Of a stretch of DNA of 64,000 bases, positions 41,701 to 56,700 are shown piece by piece. The DNA comes from Osedax fenrisi (lineage: Eukaryota > Annelida > Polychaeta > Sabellida > Siboglinidae). The DNA lies in contig OZ025241.1 of NCBI GenBank assembly GCA_964019155.1, positions 4,441,293 to 4,505,292 on the forward strand, read 5' to 3'. Position numbers and translations under genes: made by a program. Within the stretch, counting starts at the first letter, position 1. Every line of letters starts with the position of its first letter. Under the pieces are notes generated by a model. That model did no database searches. It was not told where the DNA came from and saw only the letters and a list, made by a program, of their open reading frames with translations.

Positions 41701-44700
41701 AGCTAATGATAAGCTACTGATAATCGCATGATAAGCTAATGATAAGCTAATGATAAGCTATTGATATGCTACTGATAAGCTACTGATAAGCTAATGATAA
41801 TCTAATGATAGGCTACTGATAAGCTAATGATAATCGCATGATAAGCTAATGATAAGCTAATGATAAGACACTGATAAGCTAATGATAAGCTAATGATAAG
41901 CTATTGATATGCTACTGATAAGCTACTGGTAAGCTAATGATAATCTAATGATAGGCTACTGATAAGCTAATGATAATCTAATGATAGGCTACTGATAAGC
42001 TAATGATAAGCTACTGATAATCTAATGATAAGCTAATGATAAGCTAATGATAAGCTAATGATAAGCTATTGATATGCTACTGATAAGCTACTGATAAGCT
42101 AATGATAAGCTAATGATAAGCTACTGATAAGCTAATGATAAGCTAATAATAAGCTAATGATAATCTAATGATAAGCTAATGATAAGCTAATGATAATCTA
42201 CTGATAAGCTAATGATAAGCTACTGATAAGCTAATGACAAGCTACTGATAAGCTAATGATAAGCTACTGATAATCTAATGATAAGCTACTGATAATCTAA
42301 TGATAAGCTAATGATAAGCTAATGATAAGCTACTGATAAGCTAATGATAAGCTATGATAAGCTAATGATAATCTAATGATAAGCTAATGATAAGCTACTG
42401 ATAATCGCATGATAAGCTAATGATAAGCTAATGATAAGACACTGATAAGCTAATGATAAGCTAATGATAAGCTATTGATATGCTACTGATAAGCTACTGG
42501 TAAGCTAATGATAATCTAATGATAGGCTACTGATAAGCTAATGATAAGCTACTGATAATCTAATGATAAGCTAATGATAAGCTACTGATAAGCTAATGAT
42601 AAGCTATTGATATGCTACTGATAAGCTACTGATAAGCTAATGATAATCTAATGATAGGCTACTGATAAGCTAATGATAAGCTACTGATAATCTAATGATA
42701 AGCTAATGATAAGATAATGATAAGACACTGATAAGCTAATGATAAGCTAATGATAAGCTATTGATATGCTACTGATAAGCTACTGGTAAGCTAATGATAA
42801 GCTATTGATATGCTACTGATAAGCTACTGATAAGCTAATGATAATCTAATGATAGGCTACTGATAAGCTAATGATAAGCTACTGATAATCTAATGATAAG
42901 CTAATGATAAGATAATGATAAGATACTGATAAGCTAATGATAAGCTAATGATAAGCTAATGATAAGCTACTGATAAGCTAATGACAAGCTACTGATAAGC
43001 TAATGATAAGCTAATGATAATCTAATGATAAGCTACTGATAAGCTAATGATAAGCTACTGATAATCTAATGATAAGCTACTGATAATCTAATGATAAGCT
43101 AATGATAAGCTAATGATAATCTAATGATAGGCTACTGATAAGCTAATGATAAGATACTGATAAGCTAATGATAAGCTAATGATAAGCTATTGATATGCTA
43201 CTGATAAGCTACTGATAAGCTAATGGTAATCTAATGATAGGCTACTGATAAGCTAATGATAAGCTACTGATAATCTAATGATAAGCTAATTATAAGCTAC
43301 TGATAAGCTAATGATAAGCTAATAATAAGCTAATGATAATCTAATGATAAGCTACTGATAATCTAATGATAAGCTAATGATAAGCTAATGATAATCTAAT
43401 GATAAGCTACTGATAAGCTAATGATAAGCTACTGATAATCGCATGATAAGCTAATGATAAGCTACTGATAATCTAATGATAAGCTAATGATAAGCTACTG
43501 ATAAGCTAATGATAAGCTAATAATAAGCTAATGATAAGCTAATGATAATCTAATGATAAGCTACTGATAAGCTAATGATAAGCTACTGATAATCTAATGA
43601 TAAGCTACTGATAATCTAATGATAAGCTACTGATAATCTAATGATAAGCTAATGATAAGCTAATGATAATCTAATGATAAGCTACTGATAAGCTACTGAT
43701 AATCTAATGATAAGCTAATGATAAGCTAATGATAATCTAATGATAAGCTACTGATAAGCTAATGATAAGCTACTGATAATCTAATGATAAGCTACTGATA
43801 ATCTAATGATAAGCTAATGATAAGCTAATGATAAGCTACTGATAAGCTAATGATAAGCTATGATAAGCTAATGATAATCTAATGATAAGCTAATGATAAG
43901 CTACTGATAATCGCATGATAAGCTAATGATAAGCTAATGATAAGCTATTGATATGCTACTGATAAGCTACTGATAAGCTAATGATAATCTAATGATAGGC
44001 TACTGATAAGCTAATGATAAGCTACTGATAATCTAATGATAAGCTAATGATAAGATAATTATAAGATACTGATAAGCTAATGATAAGCTAATGATAAGCT
44101 ATTGATATGCTACTGATAAGCTACTGATAAGCTACTGATAATCTAATGATAAGCTAATGATAAGCTAATGATAATCTAATGATAAGCTACTGATAAGCTA
44201 ATGATAAGCTACTGATAATCGCATGATAAGCTAATGATAAGCTAATGATAAGCTATTGATATGCTACTGATAAGCTACTGATAAGCTAATGATAATCTAA
44301 TGATAGGCTACTGATAAGCTAATGATAAGCTACTGATAATCTAATGATAAGCTAATGATAAGCTAATGATAAGCTAATGATAAGCTATTGATATGCTACT
44401 GATAAGCTACTGATAAGCTAATGATAAGCTAATGATAAGCTACTGATAAGCTAATGATAAGCTACTGATAAGCTAATGATAAGCTAATGATAAGCTACTG
44501 ATAAGCTAATGATAAGCTAATAATAAGCTAATGATAATCTAATGATAAGCTAATGATAAGCTAATGATAATCTACTGATAAGCTAATGATAAGCTACTGA
44601 TAAGCTAATGACAAGCTACTGATAAGCTAATGATAAGCTACTGATAATCTAATGATAAGCTACTGATAATCTAATGATAAGCTAATGATAAGCTAATGAT

Positions 44701-47700
44701 AAGCTACTGATAAGCTAATGATAAGCTATGATAAGCTAATGATAATCTAATGATAAGCTAATGATAAGCTACTGATAATCGCATGATAAGCTAATGATAA
44801 GCTAATGATAAGACACTGATAAGCTAATGATAAGCTAATGATAAGCTATTGATATGCTACTGATAAGCTACTGGTAAGCTACTGATAAGCTAATGATAAG
44901 CTACTGATAATCGCATGATAAGCTAATGATAAGCTAATGATAAGCTATTGATATGCTACTGATAAGCTACTGATAAGCTAATGATAATCTAATGATAGGC
45001 TACTGATAAGCTAATGATAATCGCATGATAAGCTAATGATAAGCTAATGATAAGACACTGATAAGCTAATGATAAGCTAATGATAAGCTATTGATATGCT
45101 ACTGATAAGCTACTGGTAAGCTAATGATAATCTAATGATAGGCTACTGATAAGCTAATGATAATCTAATGATAGGCTACTGATAAGCTAATGATAAGCTA
45201 CTGATAATCTAATGATAAGCTAATGATAAGCTAATGATAAGCTAATGATAAGCTATTGATATGCTACTGATAAGCTACTGATAAGCTAATGATAAGCTAA
45301 TGATAAGCTACTGATAAGCTAATGATAAGCTAATAATAAGCTAATGATAATCTAATGATAAGCTAATGATAAGCTAATGATAATCTACTGATAAGCTAAT
45401 GATAAGCTACTGATAAGCTAATGACAAGCTACTGATAAGCTAATGATAAGCTACTGATAATCTAATGATAAGCTACTGATAATCTAATGATAAGCTAATG
45501 ATAAGCTAATGATAAGCTACTGATAAGCTAATGATAAGCTATGATAAGCTAATGATAATCTAATGATAAGCTAATGATAAGCTACTGATAATCGCATGAT
45601 AAGCTAATGATAAGCTAATGATAAGACACTGATAAGCTAATGATAAGCTAATGATAAGCTATTGATATGCTACTGATAAGCTACTGGTAAGCTAATGATA
45701 ATCTAATGATAGGCTACTGATAAGCTAATGATAAGCTACTGATAATCTAATGATAAGCTAATGATAAGCTACTGATAAGCTAATGATAAGCTATTGATAT
45801 GCTACTGATAAGCTACTGATAAGCTAATGATAATCTAATGATAGGCTACTGATAAGCTAATGATAAGCTACTGATAATCTAATGATAAGCTAATGATAAG
45901 ATAATGATAAGACACTGATAAGCTAATGATAAGCTAATGATAAGCTATTGATATGCTACTGATAAGCTACTGGTAAGCTAATGATAAGCTATTGATATGC
46001 TACTGATAAGCTACTGATAAGCTAATGATAATCTAATGATAGGCTACTGATAAGCTAATGATAAGCTACTGATAATCTAATGATAAGCTAATGATAAGAT
46101 AATGATAAGATACTGATAAGCTAATGATAAGCTAATGATAAGCTAATGATAAGCTACTGATAAGCTAATGACAAGCTACTGATAAGCTAATGATAAGCTA
46201 ATGATAATCTAATGATAAGCTACTGATAAGCTAATGATAAGCTACTGATAATCTAATGATAAGCTACTGATAATCTAATGATAAGCTAATGATAAGCTAA
46301 TGATAATCTAATGATAGGCTACTGATAAGCTAATGATAAGATACTGATAAGCTAATGATAAGCTAATGATAAGCTATTGATATGCTACTGATAAGCTACT
46401 GATAAGCTAATGGTAATCTAATGATAGGCTACTGATAAGCTAATGATAAGCTACTGATAATCTAATGATAAGCTAATGATAAGCTACTGATAAGCTAATG
46501 ATAAGCTAATAATAAGCTAATGATAATCTAATGATAAGCTACTGATAATCTAATGATAAGCTAATGATAAGCTAATGATAATCTAATGATAAGCTACTGA
46601 TAAGCTAATGATAAGCTACTGATAATCGCATGATAAGCTAATGATAAGCTACTGATAATCTAATGATAAGCTAATGATAAGCTACTGATAAGCTAATGAT
46701 AAGCTAATAATAAGCTAATGATAAGCTAATGATAATCTAATGATAAGCTACTGATAAGCTAATGATAAGCTACTGATAATCTAATGATAAGCTACTGATA
46801 ATCTAATGATAAGCTACTGATAATCTAATGATAAGCTAATGATAAGCTAATGATAATCTAATGATAAGCTACTGATAAGCTACTGATAATCTAATGATAA
46901 GCTAATGATAAGCTAATGATAATCTAATGATAAGCTACTGATAAGCTAATGATAAGCTACTGATAATCTAATGATAAGCTACTGATAATCTAATGATAAG
47001 CTAATGATAAGCTAATGATAAGCTACTGATAAGCTAATGATAAGCTATGATAAGCTAATGATAATCTAATGATAAGCTAATGATAAGCTACTGATAATCG
47101 CATGATAAGCTAATGATAAGCTAATGATAAGCTATTGATATGCTACTGATAAGCTACTGATAAGCTAATGATAATCTAATGATAGGCTACTGATAAGCTA
47201 ATGATAAGCTACTGATAATCTAATGATAAGCTAATGATAAGATAATGATAAGATACTGATAAGCTAATGATAAGCTAATGATAAGCTATTGATATGCTAC
47301 TGATAAGCTACTGATAAGCTAATGATAATCTAATGATAGGCTACTGATAAGCTAATGATAAGCTACTGATAATCTAATGATAAGCTAATGATAAGCTACT
47401 GATAAGCTAATGATAAGCTAATAATAAGCTAATGATAATCTAATGATAAGCTAATGATAAGCTAATGATAAGCTACTGATAAGCTAATGATAAGCTACTG
47501 ATAAGCTAATGACAAGCTACTGATAAGCTAATGATAAGCTAATGATAATCTAATGATAAGCTACTGATAAGCTAATGATAAGCTACTGATAATCTAATGA
47601 TAAGCTACTGATAATATAATGATAAGCTAATGATAAGCTAATGATAATCTAATGATAGGCTACTGATAAGCTAATGATAAGATACTGATAAGCTAATGAT

Positions 47701-50700
47701 AAGCTAATGATAAGCTATTGATATGCTACTGATAAGCTACTGATAAGCTAATGATAATCTAATGATAGGCTACTGATAAGCTAATGATAAGCTACTGATA
47801 ATCTAATGATAAGCTAATGATAAGCTACTGATAAGCTAATGATAAGCTAATAATAAGCTAATGATAATCTAATGATAAGCTAATGATAAGCTAATGATAA
47901 GCTACTGATAAGCTAATGATAAGCTACTGATAAGCTAATGACAAGCTACTGATAAGCTAATGATAAGCTAATGATAATCTAATGATAAGCTACTGATAAG
48001 CTAATGATAAGCTACTGATAATCTAATTATAAGCTACTGATAAGCTAATGATAAGCTACTGATAATCTACTGATAAGCTAATGATAAGCTAATGATAATC
48101 TACTGATAAGCTAATGATAAGCTATGATAAGCTAATGATAAGCTAATGATAAGCTACTGATAAGCTAATGATAAGCTATGATAAGCTAATGATAAGCTAA
48201 TGATAAGCTACTGATAAGCTACTGATAAGCTAATGATAAGCTACTGATAAGCTAATGACAAGCTACTGATAAGCTACTGATAAGCTAATGATGAGCTAAT
48301 GATAAGCTAATGATAAGCTAATGATAAGCTAGTGATAAGCTAATGATAAGCTAATGATAAGCTAATGATAATCTACTGATAAGCAAGTGATGAGCTAATG
48401 ATAATCTAATGATAAGCTAATGATAGGATAATAATAATCTAATGATAGGCTACTGATACTCTACTGATAAGCTACTGATAAGATAATGATACGCTACTGA
48501 TAAGCTACTGATAAGCTAATGATACGCTACTGATAAGCTACTGATAAGCTAATTATAAGCTAATAATAAGCTAGTGATAAGCTAATGATAATCTAATGAT
48601 AAGCTAATGACAAGCTAATGATAAGCTAACGATAAGCTAATGATAAGCTAATGATAAGCTACTGATAAGCTACTGATAAGCTAATGATACGCTACTGATA
48701 AGCTACTGATAAGCTAATTATAAGCTAATAATAAGCTAGTGATAAGCTAATGATAAGCTAATGATAAGCTAATAATAAGCTACTGATAAGCTACTGATAA
48801 GCTAATGATAAGCTAATGATAAGCTACTGATAAGCTAATGATAAGCTAATGATAAGCTACTGATAAGCTAATGATAAGCTAATAATAAGCTAATGATAAT
48901 CTAATGATAAGCTAATGATAAGCTAATGATAAGCTACTGATAAGCTAATGATAAGCTACTGATAAGCTAATGACAAGTTACTGATAAGCTAATGATAAGC
49001 TAATGATAATCTAATGATAAGCTACTGATAAGCTAATGATAAGCTACTGATAATCTAATGATAAGCTACTGATAATCTAATGATAAGCTAATGATAAGCT
49101 AATGATAATCTAATGATAGGCTACTGATAAGCTAATGATAAGATACTGATAAGCTAATGATAAGCTAATGATAAGCTATTGATATGCTACTGATAAGCTA
49201 CTGATAAGCTAATGGTAATCTAATGATAGGCTACTGATAAGCTAATGATAAGCTACTGATAATCTAATGATAAGCTAATGATAAGCTACTGATAAGCTAA
49301 TGATAAGCTAATAATAAGCTAATGATAATCTAATGATAAGCTACTGATAATCTAATGATAAGCTAATGATAAGCTAATGATAATCTAATGATAAGCTACT
49401 GATAAGCTAATGATAAGCTACTGATAATCGCATGATAAGCTAATGATAAGCTACTGATAATCTAATGATAAGCTAATGATAAGCTACTGATAAGCTAATG
49501 ATAAGCTAATAATAAGCTAATGATAAGCTAATGATAATCTAATGATAAGCTACTGATAAGCTAATGATAAGCTACTGATAATCTAATGATAAGCTACTGA
49601 TAATCTAATGATAAGCTACTGATAATCTAATGATAAGCTAATGATAAGCTAATGATAATCTAATGATAAGCTACTGATAAGATACTGATAATCTAATGAT
49701 AAGCTAATGATAAGCTAATGATAATCTAATGATAAGCTACTGATAAGCTAATGATAAGCTACTGATAATCTAATGATAAGCTACTGATAATCTAATGATA
49801 AGCTAATGGTAAGCTAATGATAAGCTACTGATAAGCTAATGATAAGCTATGATAAGCTAATGATAATCTAATGATAAGCTAATGATAAGCTACTGATAAT
49901 CGCATGATAAGCTAATGATAAGCTAATGATAAGCTATTGATATGCTACTGATAAGCTACTGATAAGCTAATGATAATCTAATGATAGGCTACTGATAAGC
50001 TAATGATAAGCTACTGATAATCTAATGATAAGCTAATGATAAGATAATGATAAGATACTGATAAGCTAATGATAAGCTAATGATAAGCTATTGATATGCT
50101 ACTGATAAGCTACTGATAAGCTAATGATAATCTAATGATAGGCTACTGATAAGCTAATGATAAGCTACTGATAATCTAATGATAAGCTAATGATAAGCTA
50201 CTGATAAGCTAATGATAAGCTAATAATAAGCTAATGATAATCTAATGATAAGCTAATGATAAGCTAATGATAAGCTACTGATAAGCTAATGATAAGCTAC
50301 TGATAAGCTAATGACAAGATACTGATAAGCTAATGATAAGCTAATGATAATCTAATGATAAGCTACTGATAAGCTAATGATAAGCTACTTATAATCTAAT
50401 GATAAGCTACTGATAATCTAATGATAAGCTAATGATAAGCTAATGATAATCTAATGATAGGCTACTGATAAGCTACTGATAAGCTAATGATAAGCTACTG
50501 ATAAGCTAATGACAAGCTACTGATAAGCTACTGATAAGCTAATGATGAGCTAATGATAAGCTAATGATAAGCTAATGATAAGCTAGTGATAAGCTAATGA
50601 TAAGCTAATGATAAGCTAATGATAATCTACTGATAAGCAAGTGATGAGCTAATGATAATCTAATGATAAGCTAATGATAGGATAATAATAATCTAATGAT

Positions 50701-53700
50701 AGGCTACTGATACTCTACTGATAAGCTACTGATAAGATAATGATACGCTACTGATAAGCTACTGATAAGCTAATGATACGCTACTGATAAGCTACTGATA
50801 AGCTAATTATAAGCTAATAATAAGCTAGTGATAAGCTAATGATAATCTAATGATAAGCTAATGACAAGCTAATGATAAGCTAACGATAAGCTAATGATAA
50901 GCTAATGATAAGCTACTGATAAGCTACTGATAAGCTAATGATACGCTACTGATAAGCTACTGATAAGCTAATTATAAGCTAATAATAAGCTAGTGATAAG
51001 CTAATGATAAGCTAATGATAAGCTAATGATACGCTACTGATAAGCTACTGATAAGCTAATGATAAGCTAATGATAAGCTACTGATAAGCTACTGATAATC
51101 TAATGATAAGCTAATGATAAGCTACTGATAAGCTAATGATAAGCTACTGATAATCGCATGATAAGCTAATGATAAGCTACTAATAAGCTAATGATAAGCT
51201 AATGATAAGCTACTGATAAGATAATGATAATCTATTGATAAGCTACTGATAAGCTACTGATAAGCTAATGATAAGCTATTGATAAGCTACTGATAAGCTA
51301 ATGATAAGCTACTGATAGCTACTGATAAGCTAATGATAAGCTACTGATAAGCTACTGATAATCTACTGATAAGCTACTGATAAGCTACTGATAAGCTAAT
51401 GATAAGCTAGTGATAATCTAATGATAAGCTAATGATAAGCTACTGATAAGCTAATGATAAGCTACTGATAATCTAATGATAAGCTAATGATAAGCTACTG
51501 ATAAGCTAATGATAAGCTAATGATAAGCTATTGATAAGCTACTGATAAGCTAATGATAAGCTAATGATAAGCTACTGATAAGCTACTGATAAGCTAATGA
51601 TAAGCTACTGATAAGCTACTGATAAGCTACTGATAAACTAATGATAAGCTACTGATAAGATAATGATAAGCTAATGATAAGCTACTGATAAGCTAATGAT
51701 AAGCTACTGATAATCTAATGATAAGCTACTGATAATCTAATGATAAGCTAATGATAAGCTAATGATAATCTAATGATAAGCTACTGATAAGCTAATGATA
51801 AGCTACTGATAATCGCATGATAAGCTACTGATAAGCTATTGATAATCTAATGATAAGCTAATGATAAGCTACTGATAAGCTAATGATAAGCTAATAATAA
51901 GCTAATGATAAGCTAATGATAATCTAATGATAAGCTACTGATAAGCTAATGATAAGCTACTGATAATCTAATGATAAGCTACTGATAATCTAATGATAAG
52001 CTACTGATAATCTAATGATAAGCTAATGATAAGCTAATGATAATCTAATGATAAGCTACTGATAAGCTACTGATAATCTAATGATAAGCTAATGATAAGC
52101 TAATGATAATCTAATGATAAGCTACTGATAAGCTAATGATAAGCTACTGATAATCGCATGATAAGCTAATGATAAGCTACTGATAATCTAATGATAAGCT
52201 AATGATAAGCTACTGATAAGCTAATGATAAGCTAATGATAAGCTAATGATAATCTAATGATAAGCTAATGATAAGCTACTGATAATCGCATGATAAGCTA
52301 ATGATAAGCTAATGATAAGCTATTGATATGCTACTGATAAGCTACTGATAAGCTAATGATAAGCTAATGATAAGCTACTGATAAGCTAATGATAAGCTAC
52401 TGATAAGCTAATGACAAGCTACTGATAAGCTAATGATAAGCTAATGATAATCTAATGATAAGCTACTGATAAGCTAATGATAAGCTACTGATAATCTAAT
52501 GATAAGCTACTGATAATCTAATGATAAGCTAATGATAAGCTAATGATAAGCTACTGATAAGCTAATGATAAGCTATGATAAGCTAATGATAATCTAATGA
52601 TAAGCTAATGATAAGCTACTGATAATCGCATGATAAGCTAATGATAAGCTAATGATAAGCTATTGATATGCTACTGATAAGCTACTGATAAGCTAATGAT
52701 AATCTAATGATAGGCTACTGATAAGCTAATGATAAGCTACTGATAATCTAATGATAAGCTAATGATAAGATAATGATAAGACACTGATAAGCTAATGATA
52801 AGCTACTGATAAGCTACTGATAAGCTAATGATAAGCTACTGATAATCGCATGATAAGCTACTGATAAGCTATTGATAATCTAATGATAAGCTAATGATAA
52901 GCTACTGATAAGCTAATGATAAGCTAATGATAAGCTACTGATAAGCTACTGATAAGCTACTGATAAACTAATGATAAGCTACTGATAAGATAATGATAAG
53001 CTAATGATAAGCTACTGATAAGCTAATGATAAGCTACTGATAATCTAATGATAAGCTACTGATAATCTAATGATAAGCTAATGATAAGCTAATGATAATC
53101 TAATGATAAGCTACTGATAAGCTAATGATAAGCTACTGATAATCGCATGATAAGCTACTGATAAGCTATTGATAATCTAATGATAAGCTAATGATAAGCT
53201 ACTGATAAGCTAATGATAAGCTAATAATAAGCTAATGATAAGCTAATGATAATCTAATGATAAGCTACTGATAAGCTAATGATAAGCTACTGATAATCTA
53301 ATGATAAGCTACTGATAATCTAATGATAAGCTACTGATAATCTAATGATAAGCTAATGATAAGCTAATGATAATCTAATGATAAGCTACTGATAAGCTAC
53401 TGATAATCTAATGATAAGCTAATGATAAGCTAATGATAATCTAATGATAAGCTACTGATAAGCTAATGATAAGCTACTGATAATCGCATGATAAGCTAAT
53501 GATAAGCTACTGATAATCTAATGATAAGCTAATGATAAGCTACTGATAAGCTAATGATAAGCTAATGATAAGCTAATGATAATCTAATGATAAGCTAATG
53601 ATAAGCTACTGATAATCGCATGATAAGCTAATGATAAGCTAATGATAAGCTATTGATAAGTTACTGATAATCTAATGATAAGCTACTGATAATCTAATGA

Positions 53701-56700
53701 TAAGCTAATGATAAGCTAATGATAATCTAATGATAGGCTACTGATAAGCTAATGATAAGATACTGATAAGCTAATGATAAGCTAATGATAAGCTATTGAT
53801 ATGCTACTGATAAGCTACTGATAAGCTAATGATAATCTAATGATAGGCTACTGATAAGCTAATGATAAGCTACTGATAATCTAATGATAAGCTAATGATA
53901 AGCTACTGATAAGCTAATGATAAGCTAATAATAAGCTAATGATAATCTAATGATAAGCTACTGATAATCTAATGATAAGCTAATGATAAGCTAATGATAA
54001 TCTAATGATAAGCTACTGATAAGCTACTGATAATCTAATGATAAGCTAATGATAAGCTAATGATAATCTAATGATAAGCTACTGATAAGCTAATGATAAG
54101 CTACTGATAATCGCATGATAAGCTAATGATAAGCTACTGATAATCTAATGATAAGCTAATGATAAGCTACTGATAAGCTAATGATAAGCTAATGATAAGC
54201 TAATGATAATCTAATGATAAGCTAATGATAAGCTACTGATAATCGCATGATAAGCTAATGATAAGCTAATGATAAGCTATTGATATGCTACTGATAAGCT
54301 ACTGATAAGCTAATGATAATCTAATGATAGGCTACTGATAAGCTAATGATAAGCTACTGATAATCTAATGATAAGCTAATGATAAGCTAATGATAAGCTA
54401 ATGATAAGCTATTGATATGCTACTGATAAGCTACTGATAAGCTAATGATAAGCTAATGATAAGCTACTGATAAGCTAATGATAAGCTAATAATAAGCTAA
54501 TGATAATCTAATGATAAGCTAATGATAAGCTAATGATAAGCTACTGATAAGCTAATGATAAGCTACTGATAAGCTAATGACAAGCTACTGATAAGCTAAT
54601 GATAAGCTAATGATAATCTAATGATAAGCTACTGATAAGCTAATGATAAGCTACTGATAATATAATGATAAGCTACTGATAATCTAATGATAAGCTAATG
54701 ATAAGCTAATGATAAGCTACTGATAAGCTAATGATAAGCTATGATAAGCTAATTATACTCTAATGATAAGCTAATGATAAGCTACTGATAATCGCATGAT
54801 AAGCTAATGATAAGCTAATGATAAGCTATTGATATGCTACTGATAAGCTACTGATAAGCTAATGATAATCTAATGATAGGCTACTGATAAGCTAATGATA
54901 AGCTACTGATAATCTAATGATAAGCTAATGATAAGATAATGATAAGACACTGATAAGCTAATGATAAGCTAATGATAAGCTATTGATATGCTACTGATAA
55001 GCTACTGATAAGCTAATGATAATCTAATGATAGGCTACTGATAAGCTAATGATAAGCTACTGATAATCTAATGATAAGCTAATGATAAGCTACTGATAAG
55101 CTAATGATAAGCTAATAATAAGCTAATGATAATCTAATGATAAGCTAATGATAAGCTAATGATAAGCTACTGATAAGCTAATGATAAGCTACTGATAAGC
55201 TAATGACAAGCTACTGATAAGCTAATGATAAGCTAATGATAATCTAATGATAAGCTACTGATAAGCTAATGATAAGTTACTGATAATCTAATGATAAGCT
55301 ACTGATAATCTAATGATAAGCTAATGATAAGCTAATGATAATCTAATGATAGGCTACTGATAAGCTAATGATAAGATACTGATAAGCTAATGATAAGCTA
55401 ATGATAAGCTATTGATATGCTACTGATAAGCTACTGATAAGCTAATGATAATCTAATGATAGGCTACTGATAAGCTAATGATAAGCTACTGATAATCTAA
55501 TGATAAGCTAATGATAAGCTACTGATAAGCTAATGATAAGCTAATAATAAGCTAATGATAATCTAATGATAAGCTACTGATAATCTAATGATAAGCTAAT
55601 GATAAGCTAATGATAATCTAATGATAAGCTACTGATAAGCTAATGATAAGCTACTGATAATCGCATGATAAGCTAATGATAAGCTACTGATAATCTAATG
55701 ATAAGCTAATGATAAGCTACTGATAAGCTAATGATAAGCTAATAATAAGCTAATGATAAGCTAATGATAATCTAATGATAAGCTACTGATAAGCTAATGA
55801 TAAGCTACTGATAATCTAATGATAAGCTACTGATAATCTAATGATAAGCTACTGATAATCTAATGATAAGCTAATGATAAGCTAATGATAATCTAATGAT
55901 AAGCTACTGATAAGCTACTGATAATCTAATGATAAGCTAATGATAAGCTAATGATAATCTAATGATAAGCTACTGATAAGCTAATGATAAGCTACTGATA
56001 ATCTAATGATAAGCTACTGATAATCTAATGATAAGCTACTGATAAGCTAATGATAAGCTATGATAAGCTAATGATAAGCTAATGATAAGCTATTGATATG
56101 CTACTGATAAGCTACTGATAAGCTAATGATAATCTAATGATAGGCTACTGATAAGCTAATGATAAGCTACTGATAATCTAATGATAAGCTAATGATAAGC
56201 TACTGATAAGCTAATGATAAGCTAATAATAAGCTAATGATAATCTAATGATAAGCTACTGATAATCTAATGATAAGCTAATGATAAGCTAATGATAATCT
56301 AATGATAAGCTACTGATAAGCTAATGATAAGCTACTGATAATCGCATGATAAGCTAATGATAAGCTACTGATAATCTAATGATAAGCTAATGATAAGCTA
56401 CTGATAAGCTAATGATAAGCTAATAATAAGCTAATGATAAGCTAATGATAATCTAATGATAAGCTACTGATAAGCTAATGATAATCTACTGATAATCTAA
56501 TGATAAGCTACTGATAATCTAATGATAAGCTACTGATAATCTAATGATAAGCTAATGAAAGCTAATGATAATCTAATGATAAGCTACTGATAAGCTACTG
56601 ATAATCTAATGATAAGCTAATGATAAGCTAATGATAATCTAATGATAAGCTACTGATAAGCTAATGATAAGCTACTGATAATCTAATGATAAGCTACTGA

